From assembly GCA_021733925.1 (NCBI GenBank), contig JAIPJY010000040.1, positions 1-64,000 on the forward strand: 64,000 nt of DNA, in the 5' to 3' direction. Below are positions 51,862 to 63,515 of the stretch, piece after piece. Source of the stretch: Prosthecobacter sp. Its GTDB lineage: Bacteria > Verrucomicrobiota > Verrucomicrobiia > Verrucomicrobiales > Verrucomicrobiaceae. The position numbers and the translations under genes were made by a program. Every line of letters begins with the position of its first letter. Position 1 is the stretch's first letter. The notes under the pieces were generated by a model. That model worked only from the letters and a program-made list of their open reading frames with translations, searched no databases and was not told where the DNA came from.

Positions 51862-52464
51862 ATGAAACTGCCCATCCGTTCTTTCTTATCCGGTGTCCTC
51901 ACCTGCCTTTTCGGAACGATGCAGCAGGCTTCGGCTGAACCGATTCAGGTGAAGGCCCGTTTTGTGCATGAAGATGGCAGTGCCATTTCGGGAATGACTA
52001 TGCGCATGGTCATCGGCAGCGAGAAAGACTCACGCGCTCCGAATGCGGGGAAAACCCTCACCACCGACGGCAATGGCCGCGTGAGCTACACAGTCGATGC
52101 ACCGATTAAGGAGCGGAAGATCCCAACCGGCTCCGCTTTACGTTCGGCATCGCAATTGATCGAAGTCGGCATCGAGATGGAATTGCTTGGACGTCGGGCG
52201 TTGTATTGGGTTGAACTGGATCTCGTCAAAGCCGGCCCGTTGATGGGCCAGGCTGCCTATGTGCCAGGTTCCAGTGGTCGCTTTGATCAGATGCTCAAGT
52301 TCAATGACAAGACACATAGCTGGTTTTTTCCTGACGATCCCAAAGGCATGCACCTGACCGGCACAGGAGCCAATGTCCTGGAGCATGACATGAAGAAAAA
52401 CGCTGCAACGGGTCGCTGGGAAATCGAGCTGAAGATGGAAAAGCAGAAGTGGGAGCGGCGCTAA
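51862..52464 (+). CDS. exported hypothetical protein
   Basis: A 200-residue protein with a signal peptide (MKLPIRSFLSGVLTCLFGTM) ending near QASA. The mature part has FVHEDGSAISGMTMRMVIG and VSYTVDAPIKE strands, recalling the Ig-like/carboxypeptidase-regulatory type of fold. No enzymatic motif was found. It ends 7 bp from the convergent APH-like gene. Confidence 0.72.
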   Translation: MKLPIRSFLSGVLTCLFGTMQQASAEPIQVKARFVHEDGSAISGMTMRMVIGSEKDSRAPNAGKTLTTDGNGRVSYTVDAPIKERKIPTGSALRSASQLIEVGIEMELLGRRALYWVELDLVKAGPLMGQAAYVPGSSGRFDQMLKFNDKTHSWFFPDDPKGMHLTGTGANVLEHDMKKNAATGRWEIELKMEKQKWERR

Positions 52465-52470
52465 AGCAGC

Positions 52471-53349
52471 TCAAGCAATGACAATACTGGCTCCATCCGT
52501 CAATGCCTGGAGCCAGTCGATGCGTCGCTGGAGTTTCGCTTGCCGTTCCGGATTCGGATTCGGATACAGGATTGGATACCACGCCGTCATCACGGCTGCA
52601 CGAGCGATGAGACACTGGTGAAGCGCCGTTTCATCTACAGGACCATAAGCATCACAGATCGCCTGCGCCGTGGCATGGTCTTCTTCCAGAATCTGCGCAT
52701 TCCAGATGATGGAGGCCAGATCCCATTCGATGGGGCCGGAAAAGGTGTCCTCCCAGTCCGTCCACAGCAGCCCCCGCGTGGTGTTCATGAGATTGCCCAT
52801 GTGCGCATCGCCATGCAGCGCTTGATGCGGATAGCGGCTAAGAACATCAATGGACTGCGTGAGGTGATCCCGCAGCATCTGCTGCGTCGCCTTTGGAAAC
52901 AGAACGCGGTCCTGCAAAATCGCCAGGCTTTCGGTGATGATCGCCAGCTTGGGCAATGGCATCGAAAAATGGCGCATGCTGTCGTGGCATTGGCGCAGCG
53001 TGCGGCCGATCTCGCTCGGATCAGGCTCGGCATCCACGCGAGTGACGAACTGCCAGAAGTTGATTGGATAGCCCAGATGCTCATGCGGTCCCGGCGGGAG
53101 GTCGGAGTGCAGCGGGATCACTGGTGCGCCAAATTCGGTCAGATGCTGGGCGAGGGCATTCTCCCGCGCAAACCACTCCGTGCCCTGCCGGGGTCCGTCC
53201 ACATCCTGCACCACGCGTGCCACCAGTGTTTCCGTGAGGCGCAGCACCAGCGTGCTGCCATTTTGCAGGATGTCGCAGCGGTCCGGCGTGATCCCATGGG
53301 CGAGGGCCGTTTCTGTGGCAGCGCGGATGGGAAGATCAGTGTCAGTCAT
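52471..53349 (-). CDS. aminoglycoside-phosphotransferase-family kinase
   Basis: The 292-residue protein has the APH-type catalytic loop HGDAHMGNLMN, in which the catalytic Asp is in HGDAHMGN, and the metal-binding Asp in WTDWEDT. The family includes antibiotic, choline, fructosamine and homoserine-type kinases. The real substrate is unknown and drug resistance should not be assumed. It is followed upstream by TrmO on the same strand with a 20-bp gap. Confidence 0.87.
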   Translation of the reverse strand: MTDTDLPIRAATETALAHGITPDRCDILQNGSTLVLRLTETLVARVVQDVDGPRQGTEWFARENALAQHLTEFGAPVIPLHSDLPPGPHEHLGYPINFWQFVTRVDAEPDPSEIGRTLRQCHDSMRHFSMPLPKLAIITESLAILQDRVLFPKATQQMLRDHLTQSIDVLSRYPHQALHGDAHMGNLMNTTRGLLWTDWEDTFSGPIEWDLASIIWNAQILEEDHATAQAICDAYGPVDETALHQCLIARAAVMTAWYPILYPNPNPERQAKLQRRIDWLQALTDGASIVIA

Positions 53350-53369
53350 GGGATATCACAGCGCAGGAC

Positions 53370-54044
53370 TCAGCCCAACCACTCACACGATTTCACGCAG
53401 GCTCCTGCGAGCGTCGCGGCCCAGCGCACGCGCCAGCCAGCGATCTCCGTCGCGTATTCCCGCTCCTCATCCTCATGGTAGGCCGGCTGCGGCTGCAGTG
53501 CGAGGGATTGGTCGATGATCACCCGCACGTCATCCGGCACGAGGCTGTCACAATCCCAGCGCACCGGCAGACGCTGCGGTGCTTCATCCGCGAAGCCGCT
53601 GCAGGCCTCAGGAACCGAGTCGGCAAACCGAATGTAGGGTTTGATGTCGAGAATGGGCGTGCCATCCACAAGATCGACACCTGAGACAAACAGCCGCGGC
53701 GCGCCATCGCCCTCAAGCTCCACGCGATCAAGCTTCACCACGCTCAGCGTCAGCCGATTCGGCCGAAACGGCGAGCGGGTGGCAAACACCCCGCGCCGTT
53801 CATTCCCCCCGAGCCGTGGTGGGCGCACCGTGAGCGAGGTCGGCTCTTCTGTGACCAGATGAAACTGAGTGATCAGCCACAGATGGCTGAACTGCTCGAT
53901 GCTACGCACCGCCTCCATGCGCCGATACGCCGGCTCAAACTCGACCACTCCCCACGCGCTGGGCACCAGCCCCGACTGCCGCGGCACACCGAACTTGTCG
54001 GTGTAGCACGTGCGCAATGTGGCGATGACGTTCAGTGAAATCAT
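53370..54044 (-). CDS. trmO: tRNA (t6A37) methyltransferase TrmO
   Basis: The start at 54044 (MISLNVIATLRTCYTDKFGV) matches the family N-terminus; a start at 54092 adds 16 residues. The 224-residue protein has GVFATRSPFRPNRLTLS and DGTPILDIKPYI, the two signature motifs of the TsaA/TrmO family, which N6-methylates t6A at position 37 of some tRNAs using SAM. All expected motifs are present. Confidence 0.92.
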   Translation of the reverse strand: MISLNVIATLRTCYTDKFGVPRQSGLVPSAWGVVEFEPAYRRMEAVRSIEQFSHLWLITQFHLVTEEPTSLTVRPPRLGGNERRGVFATRSPFRPNRLTLSVVKLDRVELEGDGAPRLFVSGVDLVDGTPILDIKPYIRFADSVPEACSGFADEAPQRLPVRWDCDSLVPDDVRVIIDQSLALQPQPAYHEDEEREYATEIAGWRVRWAATLAGACVKSCEWLG

Positions 54045-54131
54045 GGGCTCGAAGGGAGCGCGTACACACCTGTCCGCATCCGTTTTCTTCACTCCTTGCC
54101 GAATCTGCTGGCAGCCCCATCTTCACCGCTC

Positions 54132-55454
54132 ATGCATCCCGCACGTCTCCTGTTCTCCCTTTTGCTCCTCTCCACATTGACACAGGCGGAACGCATGAGC
54201 TGGCTGGAGAACGACCGGGTGAAACTGGGCGTGGACCTTGATCGAGGCGGCGCGATCACCTTTCTGGCGGACGTGAAGGATGGGTCCAACGTGATCAACA
54301 ATTTCGACCTCGGACGCCAGGTACAGCTTTCGTTTTTTTCCGGCCCGGTGCCGTTCGAAGCCAACGGGCAGAAGCCTTCCGAGCACTGGCGGCACATCGG
54401 CTGGAATCCCATTCAAACCGGCGACGATTTCAAAAATACCAGCCGCGTGCTGTCGCATGAAAACGACGGCAAACAGATTCACCTCACTTGCGCGCCCCTG
54501 CAATGGCCGCTGAACAATGTGCCAGGCGAATGCACCTTCGACTCCTGGCTTGAACTGGACGGCGCTGTGGTCAAGGCACGCGCACGGCTCACCAACACAC
54601 GCAGCGACACCACCCAGTATCCCGCACGTTTGCAGGAACTCCCCGCCGTCTATGCCAATGCCGCGTTTCATCGCGTGGTCAGCTACACCGGCACCCAGCC
54701 TTTCAGTCAGGAGGCAGTTACCCTCATCCCCAAATCTCAAACCAAGCACCCGTGGTCTTTCTGGACCGGCACCGAGGGCTGGGCGGCGCTTCTTGATGAG
54801 CATGACTATGGCCTCGGCCTCATCACGCCCGGCCGCGTGCATTTCACCGGCGGCTTTGCCGGCAAGTCCGGCCCCAATGACACGCATGGCAACAGCACCG
54901 GCTATCTCGCCGGCCAGGGCCTGGAGATTCTCGATCACAACATCGTCTATGAATTCCGCTACGAGTTGGTGCTGGGCACTGTGCAAGAGATCCGTGACCG
55001 TGCGGTCACCCATCGCCAGCAGAAGCCACCTTCATGGATTTTCACGCAAGATCGCCAGGGCTGGCACTACCAAAACGCCCAAGACACCGGCTGGCCGGTG
55101 AAGGATCATCTGCACGTGCTGCTGGAGCAGGAAGATCCGCAACTCATCAGCCCGCTGACTTTCTGGCAGGCGGCAGATGCCCCCTATCTCATCATCGATG
55201 CCGCCTTTCACACGAAGCAGAAGCAGGGCATCGTGATGTGGCAGCCGCATGGGCAGCCAGGCTTTTCGTCCGCAAACATGACCTCCTTCCCACTCATCGC
55301 CGATGGTGAATTTCACCGCCATGTCATCCCCCTGTCCTCCATCCCCGCCTACCACGGCGGCATGCTGCGCCTGCGGATCGACCCCGTGGGCAGTGCCGAA
55401 TCCGGCGCATGGATGAAAGTGCGGAGCGTCAGGCTCGCGGCCACACCAGAGTGA
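54132..55454 (+). CDS. exported hypothetical protein, galactose-mutarotase-like
   Basis: The start at 54132 gives MHPARLLFSLLLLSTLTQA, a signal peptide, and a 440-residue protein. An N-terminal part (about 20-270) with VKLGVDLDRGGAITFLAD, GRQVQLSFFSGP and LQELPAVYANAAFHRVVSYT looks like a supersandwich fold of the galactose mutarotase type. A smaller C-terminal beta domain follows. It may act on a polysaccharide. No catalytic residues could be fixed. Divergent from trmO. Confidence 0.68.
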   Translation: MHPARLLFSLLLLSTLTQAERMSWLENDRVKLGVDLDRGGAITFLADVKDGSNVINNFDLGRQVQLSFFSGPVPFEANGQKPSEHWRHIGWNPIQTGDDFKNTSRVLSHENDGKQIHLTCAPLQWPLNNVPGECTFDSWLELDGAVVKARARLTNTRSDTTQYPARLQELPAVYANAAFHRVVSYTGTQPFSQEAVTLIPKSQTKHPWSFWTGTEGWAALLDEHDYGLGLITPGRVHFTGGFAGKSGPNDTHGNSTGYLAGQGLEILDHNIVYEFRYELVLGTVQEIRDRAVTHRQQKPPSWIFTQDRQGWHYQNAQDTGWPVKDHLHVLLEQEDPQLISPLTFWQAADAPYLIIDAAFHTKQKQGIVMWQPHGQPGFSSANMTSFPLIADGEFHRHVIPLSSIPAYHGGMLRLRIDPVGSAESGAWMKVRSVRLAATPE

Positions 55455-55481
55455 TTTGGAGTCAGGCAGCATGCCCCCCCC

Positions 55482-56576
55482 TCAGCCCACCATCCGCCAC
55501 GTCAGCTCCATCCCCATCCCCACTGGCAGCGGTGTCACCGGCCCCGCAGGCGTCTCCAGCAAAGTCATGGTCTGCGCCACCTTCTCCATCTTGAAACGCT
55601 TCTCCGACGCCGGGAACCCATAAAACCCCGGCCCATTGAGACATAGAAAGCGCTCCAGCAGCGCCTGCCCTTCCGTCGTGCCGAGATCCACGCCTGCCTC
55701 CTCAAACGCCATCGCATAAAGCTGCGGCGCACAGCCTCCGGTGAAGCAACCCGCCGCGCAGCCGCAAGCCGTCGCCTTGGTCGTATGCGGCGCACTGTCC
55801 GTGCCTGCAAAGTACTTCGTCTGCCCCGCCGTCGTCACCGCGTGCCGCAATGCCGCCCGATCATCCAGGAACTTCACAATCGGCAGACAGTACAGGTGAT
55901 ACTTCAGCCCCTGAATCAGATGCCCAAGTGTGTACAGCAGGTGCTGCGGCGTGATCGTCGCCCCCACATGATCCGGCGCACTCGCCACAAACTCCGCCGC
56001 TGTGCGCGTGGTGATGTGCTCGCACACAATCCGCAACTTCGGATGCGCCGCGATAAGGCGTGGCATCCGCTCCGTGTAAAAGCGTGTCTCCGCATTCTGC
56101 TGTGCGTCGATGTAGTCCGGCCCGCTCAGTGCGTGCTGCTCGCCGTGAATGCACAGCACAATGCCATGCTCCTCCATCGCCCTCAGCACCTCGCCGCCGA
56201 TCAGATCATCCATTGGCATCCCATGCTCCGCATTCGTCGTCCCATGCGGCGGGTAATACTTGCACGCCCGCAGCAGCCCCGAGGCAGCCCCTTCTGCAAT
56301 CATCACAGCCGTCGTCTGCCGCGTCAGATACAGCGGCACAATCAACTGCTCAAAGCCATCCGCCCCCGCCGACCGCAGTTCCGCTGAGTAGCTTTCAATG
56401 GACCACCCATCGCTTTGCGCCTCCCCTGAGATCCTGGAAACCGGCGGCTGCGTGTTCGGCATCGCCAGCGCTCCTGCACAGCCCATGTCCAGATGCGCTT
56501 TCACGTAGGCAGGCATCGCGGGGCCTTGGCGGAAGTGAGTGTGCAGGTCGAACCATTTGGGAAGAGAGATGAGCAT
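55482..56576 (-). CDS. pyrC: dihydroorotase
   Basis: The 364-residue protein is an amidohydrolase TIM barrel: HTHFRQGP (metal-binding His pair), the carbamylated-Lys motif ACKYYPPHGTTNA, CIHGEQHAL, CEHITT, TPQHLL and GTDSAPHTTKA. These are the residues of the class II (E. coli PyrC-like) dihydroorotase. It closes the ring of dihydroorotate in pyrimidine synthesis. All metal ligands appear present. No other pyr gene is nearby. Confidence 0.93.
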   Translation of the reverse strand: MLISLPKWFDLHTHFRQGPAMPAYVKAHLDMGCAGALAMPNTQPPVSRISGEAQSDGWSIESYSAELRSAGADGFEQLIVPLYLTRQTTAVMIAEGAASGLLRACKYYPPHGTTNAEHGMPMDDLIGGEVLRAMEEHGIVLCIHGEQHALSGPDYIDAQQNAETRFYTERMPRLIAAHPKLRIVCEHITTRTAAEFVASAPDHVGATITPQHLLYTLGHLIQGLKYHLYCLPIVKFLDDRAALRHAVTTAGQTKYFAGTDSAPHTTKATACGCAAGCFTGGCAPQLYAMAFEEAGVDLGTTEGQALLERFLCLNGPGFYGFPASEKRFKMEKVAQTMTLLETPAGPVTPLPVGMGMELTWRMVG

Positions 56577-56635
56577 GCCCCTTCGTTAGCGCGGAGCCAC
56601 GAACGATCAATCGCAAGCTGAAGGAAGACCGGCGG

Positions 56636-58966
<2,331 letters not shown>

Positions 58967-59102
58967 TCAGGAATTTTTCAAAGGGCAGCCCGGGCGCTCC
59001 TCTCGCTTGAGCCTCCTCCCCAGACGATAAAACCCGGTTCGTCCCCCTTGACCAATAGAGAGGGATTGAGGTCCAACAGTTTGGCGTGACTTCACGAGCG
59101 GA

Positions 59103-59117
59103 ATGTGTCAAACACAT
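59103..59117. promoter_or_regulatory. short inverted repeat upstream of a Tat isomerase gene
   Basis: ATGTGT-CAA-ACACAT is a perfect 6-bp inverted repeat, 39 bp before the ATG at 59156 and in the region shared with divergent katG. It may be an operator, but the evidence is only the symmetry. Confidence 0.3.
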
Positions 59118-59155
59118 GGCAGAAATTGATCCACAAAATCCTCTCTATTCTTCCC

Positions 59156-60031
59156 ATGACAACGACCCCGCTTACACGTCGCGCCTTTCTTGGCACAGCA
59201 CTCACAGCCGCCACCGGCTTCACGCTTCCTCGTCTTGCTTCCGCCGCCGACAAGCCCAGCTCAGTCTTCAACGGCGTGCGCATCGGCTGCATCACCTACA
59301 GCTACCGTAGCTCGGCGAAAACAGCCGAGGAGACGCTCAAGGCACTGCTCGAGGACGGCCTCAGCGAGACCGAGCTCATGGGCGGGCCCATCCAGGACTT
59401 CACAGGCATCAAAGGCAAAGCCACGGACGCAGAGCGTGAGCAGCAGCTCGTGAAGTGCCGTGAGCTGCGGAAAATGTACAATGATGCGGGAGTCAACATT
59501 CACATCCACAAGATGGGCTTCGGGCAGTCGAATGAGGAGATCGAGTTCAGCTTCCTTGTGGCCAAGGCGCTGGGCTGCACGGGCGTGACCACCGAGCGCA
59601 ATGCCATCCTCGCCGCGCGCGTCGCGCCGTTTGCCGACAAGCACCAGATCTGGGTCGGGTTTCACAACCACACCAACAACCTGCCGGAGATGGACAAGTT
59701 CGACTCCATCCTGGAACTCGGCCAGTACATCGGCTTCAACCTCGACATCGGCCACTACGTCGCCGGCACCCAGGGCAAGTCGCCCATCCCCGTGCTGGAG
59801 AAGTATCACAACCGCATCACGAACCTGCACCTGAAGGACCGCACCGCTGACGGCGGCAACGTGGCCTGGGGCCAGGGCCAGACGCCGATCAAGGAAGTGC
59901 TGCAGCTCATGAAAAAGGAGAAGTGGACCTTCCCCGCCGAGATCGAGCTGGAATACAAAATCCCCGAAGGCTCTGACGCCGTCGCCGAGGTGAAGAAGTG
60001 CGTGCAGTATTGCCGAGAGGCGTTGGCGTGA
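59156..60031 (+). CDS. Tat-exported xylose-isomerase-like TIM barrel
   Basis: The start at 59156 (MTTTPLTRRAFLGTALTAAT) places a twin-arginine signal. The 291-residue protein has a TIM-barrel isomerase/epimerase fold: IGCITYSYRSS, SETELMGGPI with the metal-type Glu, VGFHNHTNNLP, LDIGHYVAG and FPAEIELEYK. It acts on an unknown sugar outside the cytoplasm. The 3' part and its downstream flank have a decayed duplicate at 62734-62895. Confidence 0.88.
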   Translation: MTTTPLTRRAFLGTALTAATGFTLPRLASAADKPSSVFNGVRIGCITYSYRSSAKTAEETLKALLEDGLSETELMGGPIQDFTGIKGKATDAEREQQLVKCRELRKMYNDAGVNIHIHKMGFGQSNEEIEFSFLVAKALGCTGVTTERNAILAARVAPFADKHQIWVGFHNHTNNLPEMDKFDSILELGQYIGFNLDIGHYVAGTQGKSPIPVLEKYHNRITNLHLKDRTADGGNVAWGQGQTPIKEVLQLMKKEKWTFPAEIELEYKIPEGSDAVAEVKKCVQYCREALA

Positions 60032-60059
60032 GTGAGCCTTGCTCCTTTCAGCAAGTCAC

Positions 60060-60100
60060 GGCCTCGGAGCTGCTTGATGCGGCTCCGAGGCCTGTTGTTT
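60060..60100 (+). terminator. Rho-independent terminator between convergent genes
   Basis: GGCCTCGGAGC (60060-60070) pairs perfectly with GCTCCGAGGCC (60082-60092), an 11-bp stem, followed by TGTTGTTTT. It lies between the ends of the Tat isomerase (60031) and the minus-strand propeller-cytochrome (60140). Confidence 0.8.
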
Positions 60101-60139
60101 TGGAGAACGCCGAAAGGTGCAGGGCGGCGAGACGCTCGG

Positions 60140-62656
60140 TCACGGAATCTTGAGCAGCTCCTGTTCCGTCCAGGAATCGGTGCGTCGCGCTTCCTTTTCG
60201 CGGATCGCTTTGAGAAAGTCCGGTGAGATGGGCTCCGCACCATGCTCCCACTCACGCCGGAGATAAGTGAGAATGGCCGCCAGAGGTTCATCGCCCAAAG
60301 CGCCCAGCGGAGGCATGTCGAGCTGGTAACGCTTCTTTTTGACCGTGATGTAGCCGCGCACGCCGTGGAGGACGATGCGACTGAGCCGGTCGGGCGAGCC
60401 ATTGACCCATTCGGAATCAATCAGCGGTGGGGCGATGCCATCGAGGCCTGAACCACTTGGCTGATGGCAGCCAGCGCAGATGCCGGAGTACAGCGCCTTG
60501 CCCATCTCAAAACGGCTCTGCTCATCAGCCGTCAACGAGCGCGGCGGCTTGAACCCTGCTGGCGCAGGCTTGCCCGGCCAAGTCAGCATGGCCGCCACCT
60601 TTTCGGTGCCGGGAGTGTCGAGAAGAGCAGGTTTGGCTTCGAGCTTCACCTTCCGGCGTGTGAAGTCCGCCGAATTGGCGGTGAAGCCAGCGAGCAGCGT
60701 TTTCCGAGGCGTGGCACCGGCCTTTTCCGCGAGTGCCAGGAACCGTGAGACACGGGCTGGATTGCGTTCGCTGGCCACACAGCCCGCCAGGCTTGGGATC
60801 AGAGTCTTGCCGCTTCCAGTGGCAAGGCAATGCTCCAGCAGTTCCAGCTCGCGGCCTTTGACCCCGCTGAGGATGGCTTCGGCCAGATAGGGGTGATCGG
60901 GCACGCGGCTGGCCATCGCAGCCATGGCCAGATCGGCCGCCGGGTCCTGGCACTCGCCAAGCGTCAGGGCGATTTGAGTCTGCACCTGCGAATCCGGTTC
61001 GGTGGCGGAGAGGGCGATGAGCCTGGTCACCACAGCGGCGCGCCTTTCCCCGGCCAGGAAAACTTCAGCGATGCGCACGGCACTGTTGCGCACGCGGGCA
61101 TCGACGTCAGCGAGCGCTGCCTCGATCACCGGCCAGGTGCTCTTGCCCATGCCATCGAGCGTCCACAAGGCATGCATGCGGCCGAGCGCGACATCGCTGC
61201 GCGTGAGAGCTTCCAGAGCGGGAACAACCACTGCATCCGCATGCTCGATAAGCAGGCGCTGGGCGGTTTCCCGGTGCCAGGAATTGTTGTGAGCGAGGAT
61301 GGGGACGAGCTCTGCACTGCCAAGCTTCGCCAGATTGGGTGCAGGACGTGTCTTGGCATTTTCAGGAACGATGCGCCAGATCCGTCCCAGGCCGCGTGGA
61401 TTCACAAGATCGTGCTCCTGGATATACTTTTCCAGATAGGGACTGAGCGAGATGCGGTGCTGGATGATGCCCCGGTAAAAATCGACAACGTAAAGCGCTC
61501 CATCGGGTCCCGTGGTCATGCTTACAGGACGGAAGCGCTCATCCGTGGACGCGAGAAACTCACGCTGATTGTAGGCTTCACGCGCCACGAGCCTGCCTTT
61601 TTCGAGGGTGACAATGTCTCGCTTCACGAGATGCAGAGCCGGCTCGCAGGCGAAGGCATTGCCAAGAGCATCCGTCGGGAAGAGATTGCCTCGGTAAATC
61701 CAGGGTGAGCACGCGGCGGTAAAGTTCTTCAGTTTGTGACCCGCCATGTTCTCAGGAATGTAGGCGCGGTTCGTGCCGGGGGTCACACGGATGGGCCACA
61801 CGGCCTGGTTCACCGGCGGGTTGATGCGGCCTCCTGACCTCTCATAGTTCGGATTGCGCAGACGGTAATGGGAGGGCCACATGTCGCCCTGCAAATGGCC
61901 GGAGTTGAAGTTGTAAAAGAGACGGCCAAAGTCATCCTGACTGAGCCCATATTGGCCGCGCATGGATGAGAGGCTGCGTTCGAAAGCGCCTGCGCCACGC
62001 CAGCGAAAACGCGCCGCGTATTCCGCAAAGTAGATCCAGTTGTCCAGCGCCCAAAGCGGGGAGTTCGCGCCATGTTCTGGGTTCGCTAGTTCGGGGCGGC
62101 CAGGGATGGTTTGTGCGCCAGCATCCTTCGCCACCTCGATCTTCTCATCCGCCTTGTCATCCCCATTCTTGTCCGGGCAATACCACAGCATCGGCGGTGC
62201 GCCCACCAGCGCGCCTTCGCCAATCGGCAGGACCGTGCGGGGCATGATGAGTTGATCGAGGAAGACCTTGCTTTGATCGAAGCGCCCGTCGCCATCGGTG
62301 TCCTTGAGAATCACGATCCGGCCCACCGGCTCATCCTCACGATTGCCCTGAATGTCCGGCATGTACCCGAGCATCTCCACCACCCAGAGCCGCCCATCCG
62401 GACCAAACTGCGCAAAGATCGGATCCCCCACCAGCGGCTCACTGGCTGCCAGTTCCACCCGGTAGCCCGGTGCCACCTGGAAGGTTTTCAATTCCTCATC
62501 CGCAGACAAAGCCCGCGTGTCCGGAACAAGCTCCGCCGGCACCAGCGAGGGCGGCACCTTCGCCATTGCGTCCCCATTTTGGGCGTAGACCGTTGAGACA
62601 AAAAACAAGACAGGCAGAGCGAGGATCCGGGAGAGAGGGATGCGTGTGAAATTCAT
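60140..62656 (-). CDS. exported PVC-type propeller, HEAT and cytochrome c protein
   Basis: The start at 62656 gives MNFTRIPLSRILALPVLFFV, a signal peptide, and an 838-residue protein. Residues about 60-420 form a six- or seven-bladed propeller of the membrane-bound dehydrogenase type (FGPDGRLWVVEMLGYMPD, GPDGALYVVDFYRG). HEAT-like repeats occupy about 430-640. A C-terminal cytochrome c domain has CAGCH (727-731) and an axial Met in QLDMPPLG. It is likely an extracytoplasmic sugar dehydrogenase or electron carrier, related in architecture to the gene at the left edge. Confidence 0.9.
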   Translation of the reverse strand: MNFTRIPLSRILALPVLFFVSTVYAQNGDAMAKVPPSLVPAELVPDTRALSADEELKTFQVAPGYRVELAASEPLVGDPIFAQFGPDGRLWVVEMLGYMPDIQGNREDEPVGRIVILKDTDGDGRFDQSKVFLDQLIMPRTVLPIGEGALVGAPPMLWYCPDKNGDDKADEKIEVAKDAGAQTIPGRPELANPEHGANSPLWALDNWIYFAEYAARFRWRGAGAFERSLSSMRGQYGLSQDDFGRLFYNFNSGHLQGDMWPSHYRLRNPNYERSGGRINPPVNQAVWPIRVTPGTNRAYIPENMAGHKLKNFTAACSPWIYRGNLFPTDALGNAFACEPALHLVKRDIVTLEKGRLVAREAYNQREFLASTDERFRPVSMTTGPDGALYVVDFYRGIIQHRISLSPYLEKYIQEHDLVNPRGLGRIWRIVPENAKTRPAPNLAKLGSAELVPILAHNNSWHRETAQRLLIEHADAVVVPALEALTRSDVALGRMHALWTLDGMGKSTWPVIEAALADVDARVRNSAVRIAEVFLAGERRAAVVTRLIALSATEPDSQVQTQIALTLGECQDPAADLAMAAMASRVPDHPYLAEAILSGVKGRELELLEHCLATGSGKTLIPSLAGCVASERNPARVSRFLALAEKAGATPRKTLLAGFTANSADFTRRKVKLEAKPALLDTPGTEKVAAMLTWPGKPAPAGFKPPRSLTADEQSRFEMGKALYSGICAGCHQPSGSGLDGIAPPLIDSEWVNGSPDRLSRIVLHGVRGYITVKKKRYQLDMPPLGALGDEPLAAILTYLRREWEHGAEPISPDFLKAIREKEARRTDSWTEQELLKIP

Positions 62657-63042
62657 GGGTGGCTGCGAACGTGGCTTCCATTGCCATACGGCCATGCACC
62701 CTGTGATCTTTAGCACCGTACGTCAATCGCAGTGCATCTGCGACGGTTCAACGTCCTCTGGGGCCAAGACCAGCCCCTGATCAAGGAAATGCCGCAGCTC
62801 ATAAAAAAGAGAAGTGGACCTTCTCCGCCGAACCGAAACGCAGCGAAGATGCGTGGAGAATGATGCGGTCAGGAGTGACCTCGCTCCTTCAATGTCTTTG
62901 CCTGGATTGAAGAACTGCATGTTTCAGCAGATGAAAGTAGCATGGCAGAGCCGATCGAGGGGAGTGCGGACAAAGAGCCGAGCTTGCGAGACAGGCGAAG
63001 CCAATCCGCGTTCCCTTCATCCACCGCATGGCATGAGCCTGA
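62657..63042. other. intergenic region with gene fossil
   Basis: The 386 bases contain a decayed copy of part of the Tat isomerase gene (62734-62895) and no intact gene. Confidence 0.7.
62734..62895 (+). pseudogene. decayed duplicate of the Tat isomerase 3' end
   Basis: From about 62734 the DNA aligns with the 3' part of the isomerase gene starting near 59847, e.g. WGQ-Q--IKE--QL-KK (62759 onward) and AAGTGGACCTTC. A one-base loss in the AAAAAG run breaks the frame, and an internal deletion follows. The last 25 or so bases again match the stop and downstream flank of the functional gene (AGTGACCTCGCTCCTTC versus AGTGAGCCTTGCTCCTTTC). It is a fossil. Confidence 0.65.
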
Positions 63043-63429
63043 CTATTCCAAACTCTTGCAGATCTCCGCATGAGCGGCGGCGACTGCGGGAGCATGCTCG
63101 CGGGCCTTCACATAACGCACCGCAAAACTCCCCGGCTCCTCCGAGCCCACAAGCAAATGCCGAGCCTCACCCACCAGCGCATCCTTCCGCTCCTTCGTGA
63201 TCGGCGGCTTCTCCTCCATCGCCTCGTCCATCATCACCACCAGCTGCGAGAGCTGCCGCAGCCACGCAAAGCGCTCATGCTCCATGAGCAGTTGCAGAAA
63301 CTGCATCGGCGACTCGATGACATTCCCATCCGCCTCATACGCCGCCCGTTCATTATTCATGAGCAGCTTGTGAAGGCTGAGGAGCTGATTGCGGAGGGCT
63401 AAAAGGGGATGTTCAGCATGCATGATCAT
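63043..63429 (-). CDS. conserved-looking helical protein of unknown function
   Basis: A 128-residue protein with no signal peptide, predicted to be wholly helical. Patterns include NQLLSLHKLLMNNERAAYE, SPMQFLQLLMEHERFAWLR and SQLVVMMDEAM, which recall a widespread uncharacterised bacterial helical family. The frame includes two nearby ATGs (63429 and 63423). A GC-poor region and a 9-bp inverted repeat lie just upstream. Confidence 0.75.
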   Translation of the reverse strand: MIMHAEHPLLALRNQLLSLHKLLMNNERAAYEADGNVIESPMQFLQLLMEHERFAWLRQLSQLVVMMDEAMEEKPPITKERKDALVGEARHLLVGSEEPGSFAVRYVKAREHAPAVAAAHAEICKSLE

Positions 63430-63453
63430 GAGTTAACATTAGTCACTATCCTC

Positions 63454-63479
63454 TCATTCATTTTATACCTAATGAATGA
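63454..63479. promoter_or_regulatory. inverted repeat overlapping a possible -10 box
   Basis: TCATTCATT (63454-63462) and AATGAATGA (63471-63479) are a perfect 9-bp inverted repeat around TTATACCT. On the minus strand the loop reads AGGTATAA and includes a TATAAA-like -10 element, 25 bp upstream of the ATG at 63429. An operator over a promoter is plausible. Confidence 0.4.
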
Positions 63480-63515
63480 AACATGAGCGTAACAGCGGCA
63501 AATTCGAAACATTTA

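Noticed and set aside
52471..53349. Antibiotic resistance role of the APH-like kinase
   Set aside because: The fold is shared by many metabolic kinases, and nothing in context indicates resistance.
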